From Acidimicrobiaceae bacterium (GTDB taxonomy: Bacteria; Actinomycetota; Acidimicrobiia; Acidimicrobiales; RAAP-2): a DNA stretch of 8,511 nucleotides. Of the stretch, positions 1-5,967 are shown piece after piece (position 1 is the stretch's first letter; each line of letters begins with the position of its first letter). Location of the stretch: assembly GCA_003151555.1 (NCBI GenBank), contig PLXU01000199.1:1-8511 (forward strand). The letters run 5' to 3'. Made by a program: the position numbers and the translations under genes. The notes below the pieces were generated by a model. The model made no database searches and was not told the origin of the DNA. It saw only the letters and a list, made by a program, of their open reading frames with translations.

Positions 1-304
1 GGTCCACGTCGAGGTCCTTGACGATTCGCACCACTCCGCTGGTCTTGGTCGCGGCGCCGTAGGACGACACGGCCATGAAGTCAACTTCGACGGGAAGTTC
101 AATGGCGCGCATGAGGTCGGCCATGAAGTTGACCGCCCCCTTTAAGACACAGACCAGCAGCGGGGGGTTCTGGGCGTAGTCGAGGGTGATTTGTTTGCCC
201 AGTTCGTGTATGCGGTCGCGGACCTGCTTGGCCGACACCACGACCTCGCCGAGATCGTGCTGAGCCCACTTGGCCGTGAAATCCTCAGAAGAATGACTAC
301 CCAT
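1..304 (-). CDS. hpt: Hypoxanthine(-guanine) phosphoribosyltransferase, N-terminal part (cut by window edge)
   Basis: This is a purine salvage enzyme that transfers the phosphoribosyl group of PRPP to hypoxanthine or guanine, giving IMP or GMP in the cytoplasm. The 101 visible residues match the N-terminal half of the family (usually about 180 aa). They include a RIHELGKQI helix (31-39), the strand-loop LLVCVLKGAVNF (49-60), the stretch ending in DFMAVSSYG (75-83) and TSGVVRIVKDLD (88-99). The PRPP-binding loop and the rest of the catalytic domain lie beyond position 1. The ATG at 304 was chosen because the family match begins shortly after it; no strong Shine-Dalgarno is visible. It starts 22 bases after the tilS stop, and tilS-hpt is a widespread bacterial gene pair, which supports the call. 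It is probably the last visible gene of the transcript that begins with the metal transporter. Confidence 0.95.
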   Translation of the reverse strand, partial: MGSHSSEDFTAKWAQHDLGEVVVSAKQVRDRIHELGKQITLDYAQNPPLLVCVLKGAVNFMADLMRAIELPVEVDFMAVSSYGAATKTSGVVRIVKDLDVD

Positions 305-326
305 GTGTGGCCAGCGTAGTGGAGGG

Positions 327-1214
327 CTACTGAAGCGTCAGGTGCTGGCCGCTCCTCGACAGCCGTCGTCCACCGCTCAGTTCAGTGGCGACCGCGTCGC
401 CGGACACGACCTCGAGCGCCCGTGTGACTTCGTCGGCCGACGGTGGGTGGGTGCCGTCACCTTCATCGACACTCGTCAGTTGGACCCGCAGCCAACGGCG
501 CAGTCGCGCCTTGGGCCAGTCGCGCAATTCTCGACAGTCCGCGTCGCCGAGCGAGACGTGATCGGCGCCGCTCAGTTGATTGAGCCAAATCCGTTCGTCG
601 TGCATCAGGCTCGCCTGACGCGCGAAGATCGGCACCACGTCGCGCCCGGCCACGTCGCGCATGACCGGCAGCAGTTCGTGGCGGATGCGATTGCGTCGAA
701 AGTCGGCGCTGTCATTGGTCTCGTCGTAGAGGGGCGTAAAGCCCTGGCCCGCGACGAACTCGTGCAACGCGGCCCGGCGCACGTCACGCAACGGTTTGGT
801 GGGATCGTCCACCATGGGCGACATGCCGTCAATGCCGCTGCCGCGCAGCATGTTGAGCAGCACCGTCTCGACGAGGTCGTCCATGGTGTGACCAGTCATC
901 ACGCCCTTGGGCATGGCCTGGCGCCGGGCGCTTCGCGCCCTCGACTCGAAATTGCCGCCCGCGTCGACCACCACGTCATGGCGCACGAAGTCGACGCCGA
1001 GCGTCGCGCACAGGGTCTTGACGAACTGGGCGTCTTCGCCGCTCGCGGCGCGGGCGTGGTGATCAACGTGATGGACCGTCACCGCCAATTGCGCCTGCAA
1101 CGCCAGCAGCAACAGTCCGAGCGAATCCGGACCGCCCGAGACGGCTAGGTCGACCGGCGTGGCGGCGTCGGGAAAGTGGCACTCCAGAAGCAGGGCCTTG
1201 GCCGGCGACGTCAT
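327..1214 (-). CDS. tilS: tRNA(Ile)-lysidine synthase TilS
   Basis: TilS uses ATP to attach lysine to C34 of the CAU-anticodon tRNA(Ile), making lysidine so that the tRNA reads AUA and is charged with isoleucine. The 295-aa product has the PP-loop ATPase motif SGGPDS (26-31), then VHHVDHHARAASGED (47-61) in the position of the family's VDHGLR segment. GHTMDDLVETVLLNMLRGSG (108-127) and NRIRHELLP (175-183) are further family hallmarks. It is on the short side and has no obvious extra C-terminal substrate domain of the E. coli kind; compact forms are usual in actinomycetes. The ATG at 1214 lies 9 bases after the permease stop with only a weak ribosome site, so translation is probably coupled to the upstream gene. 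The hpt gene follows after 22 bases. The function is essential and unrelated to metal transport, which makes its place behind a transporter operon notable. Confidence 0.96.
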   Translation of the reverse strand: MTSPAKALLLECHFPDAATPVDLAVSGGPDSLGLLLLALQAQLAVTVHHVDHHARAASGEDAQFVKTLCATLGVDFVRHDVVVDAGGNFESRARSARRQAMPKGVMTGHTMDDLVETVLLNMLRGSGIDGMSPMVDDPTKPLRDVRRAALHEFVAGQGFTPLYDETNDSADFRRNRIRHELLPVMRDVAGRDVVPIFARQASLMHDERIWLNQLSGADHVSLGDADCRELRDWPKARLRRWLRVQLTSVDEGDGTHPPSADEVTRALEVVSGDAVATELSGGRRLSRSGQHLTLQ

Positions 1215-1223
1215 GCTCGTAGG

Positions 1224-2033
1224 TTACAAAACGGCGCGACGAAGTGAACGGGCGCGCAGCGCGCCCCACAGCCGCGCGCCCAGGAACAGCACGGCGCCCA
1301 GCGTGCCCACGAAGAAACCGATCGGCAGGTTAAAGGTGTAGGAAGCGGCGATGGAGAGCCACACCGTGACGAGCGCCAACGCGATCGACAGCGCGATGGC
1401 TCGAGAGGGGCGCGACGACAAGAGCCGGGCCGCGGCCGGCGGACCGATCATCAAGGAGAAGGTCAGCAGGGCGCCCACCACGGGCACCGTCAACGCCGTC
1501 GACAGCGCCAGCACGACCAGGAACACCGTCTCGATCAGCGTGGCGTTGACGCCGCGCGCCTCGGCCAGTTCCGGCGCGACCGAGGTGAAGACCAGGGGGC
1601 GAAAGAGCGCGACCAGCGCCACCACGCAGACCACGCCGAGGACCACCACCGGCACGATCTCGCTGCGAGAGACGCCGAGGATCTCGCCGAAGAGCAGGGC
1701 GTTGATCGCCGGCTCGTACTCGGTGCTGAGCGTCAAGAACGCCGCGCCGAGGGCGAGCATCAACACCAGCGAGAGGGCCGTGGCGACGTCGTTTCGGGTG
1801 CGCCGGCTGGTGGCCCCGATGCCGAGTGCGGCCGCGACGGCGAACGAGACGAGGCCCACCAGCGGATTGAGTCCCACCAGATTGGCGCCGGCCGCGCCGG
1901 CGAAGGCGCCATTGGGGATCGCGTGCGCGGGGAAGGAGGCGCCGCGCAGCACCACGAAGAAGCCAACCGCGCCGGCCAGCACCGCGACGATGGTCCCACT
2001 GATCCAGGCGTTGGTCATGAAGCTGGAGAACAT
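1224..2033 (-). CDS. znuB: Metal (zinc-type) ABC transporter permease, ABC-3 family, second copy
   Basis: This is the integral membrane subunit of a high-affinity divalent metal importer. The 269-aa hydrophobic protein shows ABC-3 family landmarks: VLRGASFPAHAIPNGAFAGA (28-47), LLFGEILGVS (113-122), a short EARGV cytoplasmic segment (158-162), VGALLTFSLMIGPPAAARLL (186-205) with the GPPA coupling region, and SYTFNLPIGFFVG (231-243). About eight membrane segments are expected. The start used is the ATG at 2033, two bases after the stop of the first permease. A GTG at 2045 would add four residues and overlap that stop by ten bases. The stop is 9 bases before tilS. It differs clearly in sequence from the neighbouring permease, so the pair probably forms a heterodimer. 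Zinc as substrate is inferred from the adjacent Zur repressor; manganese cannot be excluded from this protein alone. Confidence 0.9.
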   Translation of the reverse strand: MFSSFMTNAWISGTIVAVLAGAVGFFVVLRGASFPAHAIPNGAFAGAAGANLVGLNPLVGLVSFAVAAALGIGATSRRTRNDVATALSLVLMLALGAAFLTLSTEYEPAINALLFGEILGVSRSEIVPVVVLGVVCVVALVALFRPLVFTSVAPELAEARGVNATLIETVFLVVLALSTALTVPVVGALLTFSLMIGPPAAARLLSSRPSRAIALSIALALVTVWLSIAASYTFNLPIGFFVGTLGAVLFLGARLWGALRARSLRRAVL

Positions 2034-2035
2034 GT

Positions 2036-2944
2036 CTAGTGCCACCCGATCGGATCGCCGTGCACCGCCGCGCGGGCCGGGACCGGTGCCTTGGAACGGC
2101 GACGGCGCTGGACCAGACTCGCCAGCGTGAACTCGACCACCACCACAACCACCACGAAGAAGCTGACCGGTAACGCGCGGTGCGACGAGGTCCAGTAGTA
2201 ACTGTCGTAAGCCAGCACGATGCCGAGCAGCGTCGCAAGGACGCCCAGCACAACCGCGAGCACCACGCCAGCGCCGAAGCGCGTGACCAGTTTCAATGCG
2301 CTGGCCGGCGGGCCGATCAGCAGGGCCGTCGAGAGGATGGAGCCGATGATGATGGCCGAGAGACCGACCGAGACGGCCAGGATCACCATGAAGACGAATC
2401 CGATGGCGCGCAGGCGCACACCGCGCGCCGACGCCAACTCAAGGTTCAGCGAACTGAGCAGGAGCGGACGACCAATGATGGCGAGCGTCGCCAACACCAC
2501 CGCGCTGAGCGCAACCACGGCGGGCAGCGTGGATGACTGCACGGTAAAGATCGAGCCGAAGAGGATCAACTGCGTGGTCCCCGTGGCGGCGCTCTGGGTC
2601 GCCGAGAGGTACAAGAACAGCGCGGCCAATCCGGTGGCGGCGCCCAGGACGACGCCCGTGGCGATGTCGCGGCCCTTGACTCGCTGGACCCCGATGACGT
2701 CCATGGCTCCGGCCCCCACCACGCCACCGCCGACAAAACCGACGAGCGGCGCCACACCGGCGAGGAACGCCCCGGCCCCACCGGCCATGGCGACGTCGGT
2801 GAGGGCGTGCCCGGCGAAGGATTGACCGCGCAGCACGGTGAAGATCCCCACGACGCCCGAGACCACGGCAACTACCGCCCCGACCAGCAACGCCGTGCGC
2901 ACCGACTGGTTGGCGAAGAGTCCCGGTTCGAAGAGCCAGTTCAT
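2036..2944 (-). CDS. znuB: Metal (zinc-type) ABC transporter permease, ABC-3 family, first copy
   Basis: This is the first of two membrane permease subunits of the importer. The 302-aa protein has the ABC-3 pattern: VLRGQSFAGHALTDVAMAG (37-55), a VQRVKGRDIATGVVLG loop and helix (86-101), QLILFGSIF (125-133), a SARGV cytoplasmic segment (172-176), and GSILSTALLIGPPASALKL (201-219). A final helix containing an unbroken run of seven valines (264-270) is followed by a basic tail, RRRRSK (280-285). The start chosen is the ATG at 2944, four bases after the ATPase stop. The frame is open further upstream, but that extension overlaps the ATPase gene and has no permease character. The tail after residue 280 is longer and more charged than in the second permease and may be cytoplasmic. 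It is expected to pair with the ATPase and the second permease. Confidence 0.9.
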   Translation of the reverse strand: MNWLFEPGLFANQSVRTALLVGAVVAVVSGVVGIFTVLRGQSFAGHALTDVAMAGGAGAFLAGVAPLVGFVGGGVVGAGAMDVIGVQRVKGRDIATGVVLGAATGLAALFLYLSATQSAATGTTQLILFGSIFTVQSSTLPAVVALSAVVLATLAIIGRPLLLSSLNLELASARGVRLRAIGFVFMVILAVSVGLSAIIIGSILSTALLIGPPASALKLVTRFGAGVVLAVVLGVLATLLGIVLAYDSYYWTSSHRALPVSFFVVVVVVVEFTLASLVQRRRRSKAPVPARAAVHGDPIGWH

Positions 2945-2948
2945 CGAA

Positions 2949-3788
2949 CTACTCGACCACGAGTTCGGGGTGATCGGCGACGGACGAACTCTCGTCGCTG
3001 TCCTGGCCGGCGACCACCAACACGCGCCCGTGCACGCGAAGAACGTCGACGTGATGTCCGTAGAGCGCGCTGAGTACGTCGGGGCGCACCACTTCATCGG
3101 TCGTGCCGCTCGCGACCCGGCCGTTGGCTACGTAGACCACGCGGTCCATGACGGGCAGCAACGGGTTCATCTCGTGCGCCGAAAGGAAGATGGCCACGTG
3201 TTGTTGCGTGGCCACTTTATGCAGGAGCGCAATGATCTCGGCCACGCTGCCCGGGTCCAAGTTGGCGAGGGGCTCGTCGAGCAGCAAGAGTTCCGGTCGG
3301 CTTACCAAGGCGTGCGCGATCAGCACGCGCTGCTGTTCGCCGCCCGAGAGGCCGCCGACTTTTCGATCGGCAAACTCCTGCGCGTCGACGGCAAAGAGCA
3401 TCTCATCGACCGCGAGGTGGTTGGCGCGCGTTCGGCGCGTGAGGCCGTAACGATTGCCGTCAATGCCGAGCGCGACGAGGTCGCGCGCCCGGATGGGCAT
3501 GTCGGGGTCGAAGAGAACTTTCTGGGGCACGTAGCCCAGTGACCGGTTGGAACGCTGCAGGGGCTCGCCGTGCACGGTGACCTCTCCGCGTTGGGGTGTT
3601 TGCAGACCGAGGATCACTCGAAAGAGGGTGGTCTTGCCCGATCCGTTGGCGCCGATGAGTCCGGTGAACTCCCCGTGGTCAATGCGGAAATTCACGTCGT
3701 TGAGGATCTCGCGTCCGTCGATGGACACGTCCACCTTCTCGACACGCAGCAGTTCTGATCCCGCGACGTCCATGTGCGCCAATGCCAT
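2949..3788 (-). CDS. znuC: Metal (zinc-type) ABC transporter ATP-binding protein
   Basis: This cytoplasmic ATPase powers the metal importer. All nucleotide-binding motifs are present in the 279-aa protein: Walker A GANGSGKTT (46-54), Q-loop glutamine in GYVPQK (Q89), ABC signature LSGGEQQR (147-154), Walker B LLLLDEP (167-173), D-loop in ANLDPG (175-180) and the switch histidine in SAHEM (H205). The domain arrangement and length fit ZnuC/MntB-type subunits. The ATG at 3788 overlaps the stop of the binding-protein gene by one base (TGATG) and is preceded by AAGGAG five bases away, so this start is well supported. In-frame sequence upstream of it overlaps the binding-protein gene and is spurious. 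The C-terminal 60 residues past the ABC core are acidic and not recognised as a known domain. Substrate assignment rests on the neighbours. Confidence 0.95.
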   Translation of the reverse strand: MALAHMDVAGSELLRVEKVDVSIDGREILNDVNFRIDHGEFTGLIGANGSGKTTLFRVILGLQTPQRGEVTVHGEPLQRSNRSLGYVPQKVLFDPDMPIRARDLVALGIDGNRYGLTRRTRANHLAVDEMLFAVDAQEFADRKVGGLSGGEQQRVLIAHALVSRPELLLLDEPLANLDPGSVAEIIALLHKVATQQHVAIFLSAHEMNPLLPVMDRVVYVANGRVASGTTDEVVRPDVLSALYGHHVDVLRVHGRVLVVAGQDSDESSSVADHPELVVE

Positions 3789-4729
3789 CACAGCTCCTTG
3801 GTTGAAGTGTTCGTCGTCAGCGCCTTGGTCAGCGCCGCGATCTCGGCTCGCATCCACGACTGGTAGTCGTAGCCGGGCGTGGGCATGGTTTCGTAGAACG
3901 CCACCACTGGCACCCCGGATTTCTCGGCCAGCGAACGAAGCGATTCGGTCACCGTGCTCGAGACCTGGGCGTTGTAACAAAAGACCTTGACAACGTGCGA
4001 CGTAGAGAAGGACTGCTGCAACGCGATGTCCTCGGGCGAGGGATCGACCCCGTTCATGACGTCGGCCTGGAAGCGAAACGGCGTCACGTTGTCTAGCCCC
4101 AAGTCGCGCAACAGGTAATCAGCCACCGGCTCCGTCGTGGCCACCTTCGCACCGGCGAACTGATGGCGAAAGTCCGCGACCACGTTCGCGAGGTGCAGCA
4201 TCGAGATGCGAAACGCATTCAGCCGCGTGGCGAAGTACCGCTCGTGCGAGGGCGCGATCTTCGACAGATCCTTTTCAATCTTTACCGCCGTCTTGTCCAT
4301 CGCACTCGGGTCGTACCAAAGGTGGGGATTCTTCGTGTCGTTCGCCAAGCCCACTACGGACTGGACGTCGATCACGTCACGCGAAGTAGTGGGCGACGCC
4401 GATTCCAACTGGTTCATGAATTCGTCGTAACCGAGGCCATTCTGCACGACCAGTTGCGCGCTCGCGATGCTTCGAGCGACGCTGGTGCTCACTTCGAAAG
4501 AGTGCGGATCGGTGCTGGGGTTGCTCATGATCGCGCTCACCTGCACGTACTTCCCGCCGATTTGCGAGATCACGTTGGCGTACTGATTCTCCGCGCCCAC
4601 CGCTTGCACCCGGCCAGCCGCGTTGGGCGACGCCGTGCCGCACGCGCTAAGGGTGAGTGCCGTGACGGCCACGGCGCTTACCAAGACGGCGCATCGCCAG
4701 CGTCGCGGGGAGCGGCGTCGCTCGATCAC
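3788..4729 (-). CDS. znuA: Metal-binding lipoprotein of ABC transporter (ZnuA/TroA-like solute-binding protein)
   Basis: This extracytoplasmic lipoprotein captures a divalent metal and delivers it to the permeases. The 313-aa product begins with an arginine-rich stretch, a hydrophobic segment and the lipobox LSAC (27-30), so Cys30 should be lipidated and the protein anchored outside the membrane. The ligands expected for cluster A-I binding proteins can be placed: His76 in DPHSFE, His136 in NPHLWYDP, Glu200 in TTEPVADYLL and an acidic residue near FYETMPTPGYDYQ (Glu280). There is no histidine-rich loop of the kind seen in many Gram-negative ZnuA proteins. The GTG at 4729 is chosen because GGGAGG sits seven bases upstream and the signal peptide then starts immediately; ATGs at 4759 and 4783 fall inside predicted operator and promoter sequence. 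Zinc is inferred from divergent zur; Glu as third ligand also occurs in manganese proteins. Confidence 0.92.
   Translation of the reverse strand: MIERRRSPRRWRCAVLVSAVAVTALTLSACGTASPNAAGRVQAVGAENQYANVISQIGGKYVQVSAIMSNPSTDPHSFEVSTSVARSIASAQLVVQNGLGYDEFMNQLESASPTTSRDVIDVQSVVGLANDTKNPHLWYDPSAMDKTAVKIEKDLSKIAPSHERYFATRLNAFRISMLHLANVVADFRHQFAGAKVATTEPVADYLLRDLGLDNVTPFRFQADVMNGVDPSPEDIALQQSFSTSHVVKVFCYNAQVSSTVTESLRSLAEKSGVPVVAFYETMPTPGYDYQSWMRAEIAALTKALTTNTSTKEL
3794..3799 (-). promoter_or_regulatory. Ribosome binding site of the transporter ATPase gene
   Basis: AAGGAG on the minus strand lies five bases before the ATG at 3788. It sits inside the last codons of the binding-protein gene, whose TGA overlaps this ATG by one base, so the two genes are likely translationally coupled. 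Confidence 0.75.
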
Positions 4730-4736
4730 CCCACGG

Positions 4737-4742
4737 CCTCCC
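4737..4742 (-). promoter_or_regulatory. Ribosome binding site of the metal-binding lipoprotein gene
   Basis: GGGAGG on the minus strand lies seven bases before the GTG at 4729. It is close to the consensus anti-16S sequence and decides the start in favour of this GTG over two upstream in-frame ATGs. Confidence 0.75.
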
Positions 4743-4749
4743 GGCGTTC

Positions 4750-4764
4750 TCAGAATCATTCCAA
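4750..4764. promoter_or_regulatory. Predicted Zur box 1 (imperfect palindrome)
   Basis: TCAGAATCATTCCAA is centred on C4757 and resembles the 7-1-7 Zur operator known in actinomycetes (AT-rich half sites around ATCAT or ATGAT). Its first 12 bases, TCAGAATCATTC, are repeated exactly 24 bases to the right. It lies over the predicted transcription start of the transporter operon (about 4760). The assignment is by pattern and by its place between zur and a metal transporter. Confidence 0.7.
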
Positions 4765-4785
4765 CTACGTTAATCAGAATCATTC
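4750..4785. repeat. Exact 12-bp direct repeat TCAGAATCATTC, 24 bp apart
   Basis: The copies are at 4750-4761 and 4774-4785. They form the cores of the two predicted Zur boxes. A shorter partial copy, TCAGAA, occurs at 4797-4802, 23 bases beyond the second. The 24-bp period is roughly two helical turns plus a little, which would let two repressor dimers sit side by side. Confidence 0.8.
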
Positions 4786-4795
4786 TAGAAAGCAA
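4767..4795 (-). promoter_or_regulatory. Predicted promoter of the transporter operon
   Basis: On the minus strand TTGCTT (4795-4790) is followed after exactly 17 bases by TAACGT (4772-4767), a reasonable actinomycete -35/-10 pair. Transcription would begin near 4760, leaving a leader of about 30 bases before the GTG at 4729. The spacer contains Zur box 2. An alternative -10 is TAGAAT (4787-4782), but it lacks a good -35. Confidence 0.5.
4774..4788. promoter_or_regulatory. Predicted Zur box 2 (near-perfect palindrome)
   Basis: This site contains AGAATCATTCT (4776-4786), a perfect 5-1-5 inverted repeat, within TCAGAATCATTCTAG. It is the stronger of the two boxes. It sits between the predicted -35 and -10 of the transporter promoter and just upstream of the predicted zur promoter, so one bound repressor could silence both directions when zinc is plentiful. 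Confidence 0.75.
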
Positions 4796-4807
4796 CTCAG
4801 AAGTTGG

Positions 4808-4820
4808 TACGCTGGTGGGG
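4808..4820 (+). promoter_or_regulatory. Predicted -10 element and leaderless start of zur
   Basis: TACGCT (4808-4813) fits the actinomycete -10 pattern TANNNT. Counting its last base as -7 puts +1 exactly on the G of the GTG start at 4820, so the zur mRNA may be leaderless. No convincing -35 is seen; the region where it should be overlaps the right end of Zur box 2, consistent with autoregulation. Confidence 0.45.
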
Positions 4821-5212
4821 TGGTCATCGCCCGCAATACCGCCCAACGCCGTGAGGTCATCAGCGTGCTCGGCGGCGTCCAGGGTTTCGTAAGTGCCCAG
4901 GAACTCCACGGCCTCATTGCCCGTGAGGGCCAGCAAATCGCCCTCGCCACCGTCTACACCCAACTAAAGAAGCTGGTGGAGAGTGGCGAAGTGGACGTGG
5001 TGATGACCGACCGCGGTGAGAGCCTCTACCGGCGCTGCCACGTGGACGTGCACCACCACCACCTGGCCTGTCGCAACTGCGGTGCCATCGTCGAAGTCGA
5101 CGCGCCCGAACTCGAACAGTGGGCGCACGAGATCGGTGAACGACACGGATTCGCCGATCTGCGCCACGTGCTCGAACTCAACGGAATCTGTCCCGCGTGC
5201 CAGTCGAGCTGA
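4820..5212 (+). CDS. zur: Zinc uptake regulator Zur (Fur family repressor)
   Basis: This is a zinc-sensing transcriptional repressor that, when loaded with Zn(II), binds operators of zinc-uptake genes. The 130-aa product has a winged-helix domain (about 5-70) with NTAQRREV (6-13), SAQELH (25-30) and recognition-helix region ATVYTQLKKL (43-52). A dimerisation and metal domain follows: RRC (71-73), a HHHH run (78-81), LACRNCG with Cys84 and Cys87, EQWAHEIGERHG (99-110), and CPAC with Cys124 and Cys127. The two CxxC pairs form the structural zinc site of the family; Cys73 and the histidines are likely sensor ligands. The pattern is closest to actinomycete Zur rather than Fur or PerR. The GTG at 4820 is the only sensible start; in-frame sequence further upstream runs through the divergent transporter gene. 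It is divergent from the transporter, with two Zur-box-like sites between. Confidence 0.93.
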   Translation: MVIARNTAQRREVISVLGGVQGFVSAQELHGLIAREGQQIALATVYTQLKKLVESGEVDVVMTDRGESLYRRCHVDVHHHHLACRNCGAIVEVDAPELEQWAHEIGERHGFADLRHVLELNGICPACQSS

Positions 5213-5967
5213 CGCTTACCCCCGAGTCCCGGGGTCCTCTGAGCGTCTATCCGATCAAGTCGGTGCGCCAGTTCGACGTCGTCGCCTTCGTCACGGACCG
5301 ATTCGGCGGCGTGAGCGAGCCGCCCTACAATTCGCTCAACCTCGCCACCCACGTGGGCGACCGCATCGAGCACGTGCGCGAAAACCGCCAACGCGTGGCC
5401 AACGCCATCGATGTCGATCCCGCGCACCTGATTACCATCAGCCAGGTGCACGGCACCGACGTGGTGGACGTCGACGTCGATTCGTCAATGCGTGAAGGCG
5501 ACGGCCTGGTCAGTGCCCGCGGCGACCTCGCCCTCGCGATACTGGTCGCCGACTGCGTGCCCATCCTCTTGGTCGACGACGCGTCAACGAAGTTTGGTGT
5601 CGTGCACGCCGGCTGGCGGGGACTGGCCGGCGGCGTTCTCAAGAGCGCGCTCGCCCACTTCGTCAACCCGGGCTCGGTGCACGCCGTGCTGGGGCCGTGC
5701 ATCTCGATGGCGGGCTACCAGGTCGGACCGGAAGTCGCGGCTCACTTCATCGCGATTCACGACGCGCTGTGCGCCGACGAAGGCGACCGGTCGCGCCTCG
5801 ACCTTCGCCACGTCGTCGCCAGCCAACTGCGTGAGCTGGGTGTCGTCGATCAACACGTGACGCTGTGTCGTCAGAGCACGGATGGCGGCGAGGTGTTCTA
5901 CAGCGACCGAGCACAGCGGCCCTGTGGTCGTTTCGCCCTCGTCGCGAAACGGTCTTCGCATGCGTGA
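5197..5967 (+). CDS. pgeF: Peptidoglycan editing factor PgeF (YfiH / Cu-oxidase_4 'laccase' domain family)
   Basis: This belongs to the YfiH/YlmD/LACC1 family. E. coli PgeF was reported to correct UDP-MurNAc that carries a wrong first amino acid such as L-Ser, while other members have purine-nucleoside phosphorylase or deaminase activity. The 256-aa protein shows FVTDRFGGVSEPPYNSLNLATHVGD (31-55), SQVHGTDVV (82-90), VADCVPILLVD (118-128), VVHAGWRGLAGGVL (135-148), GPCIS (167-171) and a C-terminal FYSDRAQRPCGRFALVA (234-250). The zinc-binding triad is His85, Cys120 and His137. The start is the GTG at 5197, which overlaps zur by 16 bases. A GTG at 5263 would give 234 aa, begin nearer the conserved core, and is a fair alternative; neither has a clear ribosome site. 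Its overlap with murL favours a peptidoglycan-precursor role here over purine metabolism, but that is inference. Confidence 0.9.
   Translation: MPVELTLTPESRGPLSVYPIKSVRQFDVVAFVTDRFGGVSEPPYNSLNLATHVGDRIEHVRENRQRVANAIDVDPAHLITISQVHGTDVVDVDVDSSMREGDGLVSARGDLALAILVADCVPILLVDDASTKFGVVHAGWRGLAGGVLKSALAHFVNPGSVHAVLGPCISMAGYQVGPEVAAHFIAIHDALCADEGDRSRLDLRHVVASQLRELGVVDQHVTLCRQSTDGGEVFYSDRAQRPCGRFALVAKRSSHA

Noticed and set aside
303..1148. Long plus-strand open frame opposite tilS
   Set aside because: It is a high-GC shadow frame with low-complexity, Arg/His/Gln-rich product; the minus strand encodes an unmistakable TilS over the same bases.
1351..3542. Long plus-strand open frames opposite the permease and ATPase genes
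   Set aside because: Their products are Thr/Arg/Ala-rich with no family motifs, whereas the opposite strand carries complete ABC-transporter genes.
4163..4819. Upstream in-frame extension of zur
   Set aside because: It runs antisense through the binding-protein gene and lacks any Fur-family similarity; the winged helix starts right after the GTG at 4820.
4730..4963. Upstream in-frame extension of the binding-protein gene through ATGs at 4759, 4783 and beyond
   Set aside because: It would place the start inside zur or the operator region and put a long non-signal sequence before the lipoprotein signal peptide; the GTG at 4729 has a strong ribosome site.
5197..5967. Multicopper laccase / polyphenol oxidase function for the YfiH-family protein
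   Set aside because: Family databases often use this name, but the protein lacks the cupredoxin domains and HxH copper motifs of true laccases; PgeF-type function fits the family and the neighbours better.
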